Shown: in pieces, positions 24,024 through 28,749 of the stretch | How the letters are laid out: every line of letters begins with the position of its first letter | Numbering within the stretch: position 1 is the first letter of the stretch | IMG/VR virus record: IMGVR_UViG_3300049426_000001 | Location: 1 to 28,749 of that record | DNA from: a virus | Length of the DNA: 28,749 nucleotides | Reading direction: 5' to 3' (one strand) | Translations under genes and position numbers: made by a program | Notes under the pieces: model-generated | Databases searched by the model: none | Told to the model about the DNA's origin: nothing | What the model saw: the letters and a program-made list of their open reading frames with translations, nothing else

Positions 24024-24562
24024 TCGGCGACATCTTCCACAGGAAGTTCCAGCTCCGCACTAAGCGCCTGCCGCATGCTATCGAGCAGCGCACGATGCTC
24101 CCGGGTGATCACTTCCTCGCAATCGTCCGCGCTGTTCAGCGCAGCGACGTCGGCGCCGATCCGGCGCGCACAGTTCGTAAGCCCATCGCGCAGCGCGCGA
24201 GAAATTTTAAAAATAGCTGAAGCCACATCATCTTTCACCAGATACTTGCCGTTCATCTCGCCGAGTTTCATTTCCGAGATCGAAGCTTCAGCCGCTTCGC
24301 GTCTAGCGCGCGCGCTGTCGTAACTGCTGCTGGCGGCAGCCGGATAGGCGCCGCCCGGCGCAGCTGAAAAGCCGGCCGAAAGTGCATCTCGTTTGCCATT
24401 TGCACGACCACGCGTGTTGCGCTGGTACAGCATCGTGGCGTATTCGCTGTCGACCTGGCCGTCGATGACCGGAATGTCGCAGCGCTTCACGGCGTCATAG
24501 GCGGACTGGCGCGAAATATTTATGGATTTCGCCCAGTCGGCAATCTTTATCAGGTTCGGCAT
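24020..24562 (-). CDS. Terminase small subunit (Nu1 / DUF1441 type)
   Basis: A 180-aa protein. The N-terminus, IADWAKSINISRQSAYDAVKR, is a winged helix like Nu1 for binding the packaging site. The stretch YDSARARREAAEASISEMKL is the hinge helix that often precedes the large-subunit contact. The C-terminal 70 residues are helical. Its stop overlaps the start of the large subunit (ATGA). The 147-bp gap upstream is a natural place for its binding site. Confidence 0.87.
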   Translation of the reverse strand: MPNLIKIADWAKSINISRQSAYDAVKRCDIPVIDGQVDSEYATMLYQRNTRGRANGKRDALSAGFSAAPGGAYPAAASSSYDSARARREAAEASISEMKLGEMNGKYLVKDDVASAIFKISRALRDGLTNCARRIGADVAALNSADDCEEVITREHRALLDSMRQALSAELELPVEDVAE

Positions 24563-24709
24563 TTGTCAGGTTTTAAGGTGTGTCAGGCGATTTGTAAGGA
24601 AATTGTTTGGCCATCCGCTAGCGTTTTGTCGGGGTTCGAATTACCCTTGCGCGGCACCTCTTGGGGAGGACCCAAATAGGGGGAGGGGTAGTTACTAAAA
24701 TGTAATAGA
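24563..24709. other. Non-coding gap, candidate cos region
   Basis: No ORF is supported in these 147 bp, which lie immediately upstream of the small terminase gene. They include a GC-rich segment (TTGCGCGGCACCTC around 24647-24660), a hairpin TTGGG-5-CCCAA at 24661-24675, a G-rich tract (AGGGGGAGGGG) and a TTCGAA palindrome near 24635. In lambda the nicking and Nu1-binding sites lie just before nu1. The location and base make-up fit, but I cannot identify the nicks. Confidence 0.4.
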
Positions 24710-25465
24710 TCACGGGCGAGCCGTTCGGACGGCCTCGGCGAAGGCGCTCTGGAACTCGCTATCGAACTCGGTCTTCACTGTCTGCTCGACGACGTACTTG
24801 AAGTCGAAGATGGGTTGATACAGGGCAGAGCGCACGAACATCAGCACCGGCTTAATGGCCGTGCCACCGTTGAAGCTGACGCGCTGGTAGATGCCTAACG
24901 GCAGACGGTCGCCGGGAGTGCCGACGAAGTAGCTGAAGCCTTGCGCGCGCTTGTTGCCGCGCGCCAGACGGGCCTTGCCCTTATCGGTCATGTTGGCCTT
25001 ATAGCCCATCTCAGGAAAGGCTCGGAAGAAGGCGAGGATCTGCACGATCTGGCCTCGGCTCATGTTGCCGTAGCTGTCGACCTTGGCACCTTGGCCTGGT
25101 ACGGCGCGATAACCGACCGGCATCACACCAGCGGCAGTCAGTGCCACCTCGAAGCGCTTCAATTTCCGCTGTCCACCGCTCACCTGTGCGGCGAGAAACT
25201 TCGACGCAGGCACCGCCTTGGCCGAGTCATCCTTCAACTTGACCTCGGCCTCCAGCCTAGCCGTGGTCGCAGGCCGCACAAACGTGCTGCTCAACGTGAA
25301 GGGCGTAGGGTTGTGGAAGACGTCCAGCATCTCACGCACCTCGGCCAGCTCGGCCTTCTTAGCGGTACGCGTCAGCGCCAACCTGGTAGCGAACCGGACC
25401 TGCTTCTGACCGGCGGCGGTCTGCGAAGTGAGCGCATCGATTGCGCCACGTACATTGATATCCAT
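24710..25465 (-). CDS. GpZ-like virion morphogenesis protein
   Basis: A 251-aa protein. VRFATRLALTRTAKKAELAEVREMLDVF, then FTLSSTFVRPATTARLEAEV, LKRFEVALTAAGVMPVGYRAVPG, DSYGNMSRGQIVQILAFFRAF and RLPLGIYQRVSF match a family I know as minor tail protein Z-like or virion morphogenesis protein in proteobacterial phages. A good ribosome site (GGGAGGACC) precedes the ATG. Unusually it lies before the terminase genes, just after the late promoter, and not in the neck block. The exact role in tail completion is inferred. Confidence 0.62.
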   Translation of the reverse strand: MDINVRGAIDALTSQTAAGQKQVRFATRLALTRTAKKAELAEVREMLDVFHNPTPFTLSSTFVRPATTARLEAEVKLKDDSAKAVPASKFLAAQVSGGQRKLKRFEVALTAAGVMPVGYRAVPGQGAKVDSYGNMSRGQIVQILAFFRAFPEMGYKANMTDKGKARLARGNKRAQGFSYFVGTPGDRLPLGIYQRVSFNGGTAIKPVLMFVRSALYQPIFDFKYVVEQTVKTEFDSEFQSAFAEAVRTARP

Positions 25466-25502
25466 CGGTCCTCCCTATTGGCTGCTGAATCAAACTACAA
25501 AT

Positions 25503-25525
25503 AAAAACGCCCGCGCGAGGCGGGC
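25503..25525 (-). terminator. Intrinsic terminator before the first late gene
   Basis: On the minus strand GCCCGC, loop CTCGC, GCGGGC is followed by CG and TTTTT. It lies 38 nt before the start of the GpZ-like gene and about 300 nt after the candidate late promoter, so late transcription must pass it. Confidence 0.8.
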
Positions 25526-25553
25526 AAAACGAAATGGCAACTGTAGGCACCGC

Positions 25554-25688
25554 TTATAGCTGCGGGTCAGACGGGATCACCTCCTTCGCTGTGTGAACTG
25601 GAGTGCAGACGTCTGCACGATGGGCCACAACCTTAGCCCTTGCCCCGTCCAACAAATCCTTGCCGATCGGAGCACGCTGGCCTACCAT
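25554..25688 (-). CDS. Possible 44-aa ORF in the late leader
   Basis: The frame opens at an ATG (25688) and reads MVGQRAPIGKDLLDGARAKV and on to CTPVHTAKEVIPSDPQL. The composition is ordinary but the ribosome site is poor. It contains a 13-nt exact complement of the 16S rRNA 3' end within its last codons. The leader RNA could instead simply contain no genes. Low support. Confidence 0.25.
   Translation of the reverse strand: MVGQRAPIGKDLLDGARAKVVAHRADVCTPVHTAKEVIPSDPQL
25603..25618. repeat. 16-bp perfect palindrome in the late leader
   Basis: GTGCAGACGTCTGCAC reads the same on both strands. It lies between the candidate late terminators at 25719-25754 and 25503-25525. It shares the GCAGAC half-site with the inverted repeat at 15632-15644. 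Possible regulator or antitermination site. Confidence 0.55.
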
Positions 25689-25718
25689 CGCGTTACTGGT
25701 AGGCTCTCGCGAGGGACG

Positions 25719-25754
25719 AAAAAAAACCTCGCGAGGCAAGTGCCCGGCGAGGTT
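25719..25754 (-). terminator. Strong intrinsic terminator downstream of the late promoter (tR'-like)
   Basis: On the minus strand AACCTCGC pairs with GCGAGGTT across a 14-base interior that contains a second small stem (GGC/GCC), followed by a run of eight T residues (two of them in the stem end). It lies about 65-100 nt after the predicted transcription start, like tR' after lambda pR'. Without antitermination, transcription would give a short RNA of about 100 nt. Confidence 0.82.
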
Positions 25755-25823
25755 GATTTACTCAGCAGCTTCTTAATCCGGCGTAGATCGTTGCCTAGAT
25801 ACAGTTACTGCGAGAATGACGTA

Positions 25824-25853
25824 AATATAGTTCCTGTGTAACACGTGTGTCAA
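25824..25853 (-). promoter_or_regulatory. Candidate late promoter (pR'-like)
   Basis: On the minus strand TTGACA (25853-25848), an 18-nt spacer and TATATT (25829-25824) form a near-consensus sigma-70 promoter, with a start expected near 25817. The spacer contains ACACGTGT, an 8-bp palindrome that could bind an antiterminator, as Q binds between -35 and -10 in lambda. It starts 7 nt beyond the stop of the Q-position gene. The rest of the 394-bp gap (25466-25859) is the leader with the two terminators and the palindrome described separately. Confidence 0.75.
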
Positions 25854-25859
25854 CCGCTT

Positions 25860-26531
25860 TTAGAAAATAGATATCATGCCCTGATCGACGAACTGCCGGT
25901 CGAGACGTTGTAAAGCAAGCTTCTCCAACTCGCGCACACGTCCCTTCAAAAGTTTGAACGATCGCGCGTACGCCATATGATTGCCACCGAAAGACTGTGC
26001 TAAGCCTCGGAAGCTGATTTCAATCTTTAGGTGGTTCGCATATAGCTTGCCCAGCAGGCAGTCCAACGCGAACGGCGGAATCTTTGGAAACGATGGAGCA
26101 AACCAATCCGACAACCCTTTTATCGCTACGATTCGCTCGGCTGAAAATGCGAAGCGCCGGCGTGGCGGATTGCAGTGCGGCTGCCCATCATCGATGTCTT
26201 CGAATTCCACCTGTCCGAACTTCGCCTGCAGCGCCCAGGTCTCCGGCGCGGGAAGCCCACGGACCGCCTGTGTGACCCTGGCACACAGCGCACGCACCTC
26301 ACCCATCTCTAATCCACGGAAGTTGATCGCGCTCGATGGCCCGCCGCGCAGCTGGAGGAGCCAGTCGCGCTGATTGTCGGTCGTTAGATTCGTATCCTCC
26401 ATGATCCGAATCAAAGCCTTGCGCAGCGGCGCGTCCTGCTGTGCCTCTTGCGCGAGGATGAGGAAAGCGACATGCACGGCCTGGCCAGCGCTTTCAAATA
26501 TCCACTCTTTCGATACCGTTGTCTCTTGCAT
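25860..26531 (-). CDS. Probable late-gene regulator in the position of antiterminator Q
   Basis: A 223-aa protein from the ATG at 26531 (AGGAAAAACG just upstream; an upstream in-frame extension to 26600 has none). The C-terminal 60 residues, IEISFRGLAQSFGGNHMAYA then RSFKLLKGRVRELEKLALQR, look like a helical DNA- or RNAP-binding region. The N-terminal half is helical with the segment TTDNQRDWLLQLRGG. Sequence alone does not assign it to a Q family. Its place directly before a strong promoter with a terminator shortly after is the basis for the call. It follows the zinc-ribbon gene, with an 8-bp gap. Confidence 0.5.
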   Translation of the reverse strand: MQETTVSKEWIFESAGQAVHVAFLILAQEAQQDAPLRKALIRIMEDTNLTTDNQRDWLLQLRGGPSSAINFRGLEMGEVRALCARVTQAVRGLPAPETWALQAKFGQVEFEDIDDGQPHCNPPRRRFAFSAERIVAIKGLSDWFAPSFPKIPPFALDCLLGKLYANHLKIEISFRGLAQSFGGNHMAYARSFKLLKGRVRELEKLALQRLDRQFVDQGMISIF

Positions 26532-26539
26532 CGTTTTTC

Positions 26540-26716
26540 CTAGAAGATGACCACGTCCGCATCGGCGGCGATCGTGTACGGCTTGTCGCAATCGTCGCAA
26601 GTGTCATCGCGCCCGCGAGGGTCAATCATCCACCCGTCAACATCAGCGCCGCAGTGCGGGCATTCAAAGCAAGGCTTGGACACTGTAATTTTTTTGACCG
26701 TCTTTTTCTCACACAT
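26540..26716 (-). CDS. Small zinc-ribbon protein
   Basis: A 58-aa protein. The ATG at 26716 is chosen because GGGAGAA lies 5 nt before it; upstream in-frame starts at 26749 and 26797 have none. CPHC (Cys19/22) and CDDC (Cys40/43), with Cys16 nearby, form a four-cysteine zinc ribbon. Basic residues precede it. Typical of small phage DNA- or RNA-binding adaptors in the early region. Function unknown. Confidence 0.65.
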   Translation of the reverse strand: MCEKKTVKKITVSKPCFECPHCGADVDGWMIDPRGRDDTCDDCDKPYTIAADADVVIF

Positions 26717-26775
26717 AATTTCTCCCTGGTTCAGACTCGTTTTAGACATTTCATGCAGCGCTACTCCAACCACAA

Positions 26776-27009
26776 CTACTCCCCCACGATCACGCACTTG
26801 TTGCCCTTGCCGGTGAAACGCACGCGAACGCCTGGTCGACCCAGCGTTCCGATCTCCTGCCCATTCTCCGAGGCGTAGAACACGGGCTCGCCAGCCATCC
26901 CACGCCGAATGACATCGTGGATATTCTCGGCGCCGAACGCCTCCCGGAACTGATCAATCAGCGCGGCGGTCACCGGCATCGCCTCCCGCAGATCCAATTT
27001 CTTCGCCAT
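26776..27009 (-). CDS. Small phage protein of unknown function
   Basis: A 77-aa protein, MAKKLDLREAMPVTAALIDQ, then FREAFGAENIHDVIRRGMAG and ending FTGKGNKCVIVGE. A GAGGAG site lies 6 nt before the ATG. The first half is helical and the second half a small beta-hairpin. It lies between the repeat block and the zinc ribbon gene and is probably co-transcribed with it. I do not recognise the family. Confidence 0.6.
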   Translation of the reverse strand: MAKKLDLREAMPVTAALIDQFREAFGAENIHDVIRRGMAGEPVFYASENGQEIGTLGRPGVRVRFTGKGNKCVIVGE

Positions 27010-27315
27010 CCTTCACTCCTCGGTCAAGTTTCAATGGTTTTAGATGCTATTTATGACCAACCCGTCATACCCATCACATACCCATCACATCGCCAGCCCG
27101 CATAGACACTCACTTGTTATGGGTGTTATGGGTGTTATTACTACTTTCTACTTTCTGACAAAAAAAATATGCAAGCCGAAGCACAAACCCGGACGAACTT
27201 TGCAGCCTCACGCGCATGTATACGTGCGCGAGGAACCCGTAACACCCATCACACCCATAACAAGTGAGCATCCATGCGGGCCGGCGGTGTGATGGGTTGC
27301 TCCCGATGTTATGGG
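27010..27315. repeat. Non-coding block with eight ATGGGT repeats in nested inverted repeats (candidate origin)
   Basis: Two arms, 27069-27141 and 27239-27316, are inverted copies of each other with a few mismatches. Each arm holds two ACCCAT and two ATGGGT elements (starting at 27069, 27080, 27119, 27128; and 27244, 27253, 27292, 27311), usually 9-11 bp apart, within TGT(T/G)ATGGGTGT. The 97-bp centre has an AT-rich tract (ACTTTCTACTTTCTGACA then eight A) and a 20-bp near-palindrome. No gene is supported; the 69-aa ORF on the minus strand uses TTG and is made of repeats. It directly follows the helicase gene. Confidence 0.8.
27211..27230. repeat. 20-bp near-palindrome in the repeat block
   Basis: CGCGCATGTATACGTGCGCG is palindromic except for one mismatched pair (positions 7 and 14). 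It lies at the centre of the nested inverted repeat. Confidence 0.65.
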
Positions 27316-28749
27316 TCAACCCTCAACATTGACCACCGAACGACTGCGATAGCTCTGCAAATGCTTCTCGAACAACGACGACGCATCAGCCACCCAGTCG
27401 CCCAGCGTCTTGTCCTCTGGCTTCGCGCCGTGCAGGAACACGTTGCGCTGCTTGACGGACTCGCCGTACTCGTACTTGACGACACGCTTCTCCAAGTCCT
27501 CCCCGGCGTAGCGCAGCACGGTGGGCGTAAAGAGGGTCTGCGAGATGTACTTCGACTCGCCCGACTTCTCGCACCACACCTTGTAAGCGTCGTACAGCTG
27601 GGTGGCCCCGCACGTGATGAACGGCAGCGGCAAGAAGCCCCGGCTCCACTCGCGGTAGAAGCGTTCGGCCGGCGTCAGGCTCTTCTCGATCAGGTCGTCC
27701 TTGGCATCGGTGTAGAGCGGCTTCGTGTGCTCGTTGAACTCGCCCATTTCCAGGTCGTGCAGCAGGTAGTGGAAGTAGGCCTCGATCCCGCCGGCGTCGA
27801 TCTCTTCTGCCACCTGGACGTAGAAGTCGCGTGACAGCGCCGGCGGCGTCCAGATCACCAGGTAGCGGCGGTCCGTCTTATCCAGGGCGAGCGGCTGCAG
27901 CTCATTCGACAGGAACACGAAGTTCATGTGGTTGGCCTCGCCGTGTTCCGGCAGGCCTTTCGGGTTGATGATGATCATGTCGCCCGACACCAGGTACTTC
28001 AGCTTGCCCTTCATGTGCTTGAGCTCTGAGCGAGTCACCACCTCATCGGCGACCATGAACAGCTTCTTCGAGGCCCAGTCGTTGAACTGCGACTCCAGCT
28101 GCGCATTGCCGATCACGTAGCCGTACTCACCGTAGATTTTTTTGATGACCTTTTCGAAGAAGAAGTTCTTCCCGCTGCCCTCGTCGCCGTGCATGATGAT
28201 CGACGTCTCCATCTTGGCGCCACGGTTGCGCAGCGGATAGGCCAGCCAGCGCTCGATCCACGTCATCAAGTCTTCCTTGCCATCGCACAGGTGGTTCAGC
28301 AGGGTCTGGATCTGAAGGTGCGCACCGCGCTTCGGCTTCATCGCCCAGCCGTTGAACAGGTTGACGGTGGCCGTCGGACCGCTGGTGTCGGGAGAGCGGG
28401 TTTCCTGCGGATCAAAGACGATGTTCTTCTTCAGCACCCAGCGCCGGTTGTCGCCACCCCAAAAGCGCATGACGTCGTTGTTGGCCACGATCGTGCGCAT
28501 CGACGAGATTTTCATAAGCATGCGCTGGCTAACGTCCCACACCAGGTCCTCGCCGTAGACCAGGACGAAGTTGCGCAGCACGTATTCAACCTGGTCCCAA
28601 TGCTCGGGGCCGAACTCCTTCTTTGGCTTTTCCTTCGCCGGCTTACCCCCTCCCCCGGTGCCAGGCGCAGCGGACTCGTCTTCATCATCGTAAATGGGGT
28701 CTTCGGCCGGATCGACGGCGTAGCGCTTCTCCAGGGCGGCCACCAGTCG
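27316..28749 (-). CDS. Primase/helicase-like replication ATPase, 5' end missing
   Basis: The frame is open to the right edge, and the true start is probably outside the window. MHGDEGSGKN (about 55 nt into the ATPase core) is a Walker A, FMVADEV a Walker B and FVFLSNE with a following DRR the sensor and arginine finger of an SF3-like (DUF5906-type) phage helicase. These proteins often carry a primase domain at the missing N-terminus. A low-complexity Gly/Pro/Lys stretch near the start of the visible part suggests a linker between domains. It is the only replication enzyme seen and lies next to the candidate origin. Confidence 0.8.
   Translation of the reverse strand, partial: RLVAALEKRYAVDPAEDPIYDDEDESAAPGTGGGGKPAKEKPKKEFGPEHWDQVEYVLRNFVLVYGEDLVWDVSQRMLMKISSMRTIVANNDVMRFWGGDNRRWVLKKNIVFDPQETRSPDTSGPTATVNLFNGWAMKPKRGAHLQIQTLLNHLCDGKEDLMTWIERWLAYPLRNRGAKMETSIIMHGDEGSGKNFFFEKVIKKIYGEYGYVIGNAQLESQFNDWASKKLFMVADEVVTRSELKHMKGKLKYLVSGDMIIINPKGLPEHGEANHMNFVFLSNELQPLALDKTDRRYLVIWTPPALSRDFYVQVAEEIDAGGIEAYFHYLLHDLEMGEFNEHTKPLYTDAKDDLIEKSLTPAERFYREWSRGFLPLPFITCGATQLYDAYKVWCEKSGESKYISQTLFTPTVLRYAGEDLEKRVVKYEYGESVKQRNVFLHGAKPEDKTLGDWVADASSLFEKHLQSYRSRSVVNVEG

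Noticed and set aside
25593-25841. 82-aa plus-strand ORF across the late leader
   Set aside because: GTG start without ribosome site; it would run against the promoter and through the terminator stem.
27010-27315. CRISPR array
   Set aside because: The repeats are short, in both orientations and not separated by unique spacers of even length.
27110-27319. 69-aa minus-strand ORF overlapping the end of the helicase gene
   Set aside because: It starts at TTG, has no ribosome site, and most of its sequence is the inverted-repeat block read as codons.

Overview
The window is most of the structural half of a tailed, lambda-like (siphovirus-type) phage or prophage. Every convincing gene lies on the minus strand, so the genome reads from right (28749) to left (1). 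The DNA is GC-rich, and the protein families (Nu1/GpA terminase, GpB-type portal, gpW, a prohead protease fused to the major capsid protein, DUF2190-like proteins, a DUF1799-like tail chaperone) are the kind seen in prophages of Burkholderiales such as Oxalobacteraceae. The host assignment is inference. No integrase, repressor, att site, tRNA or host gene is visible, and both ends cut through phage genes.

Right end (25.5-28.7 kb), replication and late control: a 5'-truncated primase/helicase-type ATPase; a 306-bp non-coding block with eight ATGGGT-type repeats in nested inverted repeats, an AT-rich tract and a near-palindrome (candidate origin or control region); two small ORFs, one a zinc ribbon; a 223-aa protein in the position of a late antiterminator (Q); then a near-consensus promoter followed about 70-100 nt later by a strong terminator. 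This copies the pR'-tR' layout of lambda.

Packaging and head (12.9-25.5 kb): a GpZ-like virion protein, a 147-bp gap that could hold cos, small and large terminase, a Mor-family activator overlapping the end of the large terminase gene, gpW, portal, and then a cassette not expected in a lambda-type head operon: a second DUF2190-like protein, a LamG-plus-SGNH esterase, a 461-aa protein of unknown function and a tiny ORF. The cassette ends at a UUCG-loop terminator. The protease-capsid fusion, a DUF2190-like decoration protein and a head-tail joiner follow. A 31-bp dyad occurs twice (30/31 identical), just before gpW and just before the protease-capsid gene. With the Mor-like gene beside one copy, this suggests a second, activator-driven layer of late control.

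Tail and lysis (1-12.9 kb): tail terminator, a 55-aa protein, tail tube, chaperone G with an A AAA AAC slippery site that opens a -1 frame (G/GT pair), a 1793-aa tape measure, two tail-tip proteins, two fibre/adhesin proteins, a fibre-associated protein, a weak terminator, a small membrane protein and the start of a holin.

The most novel-looking items are the esterase cassette between portal and capsid, the Mor-like gene with its duplicated dyads, and the iteron-like inverted-repeat block beside the helicase gene.
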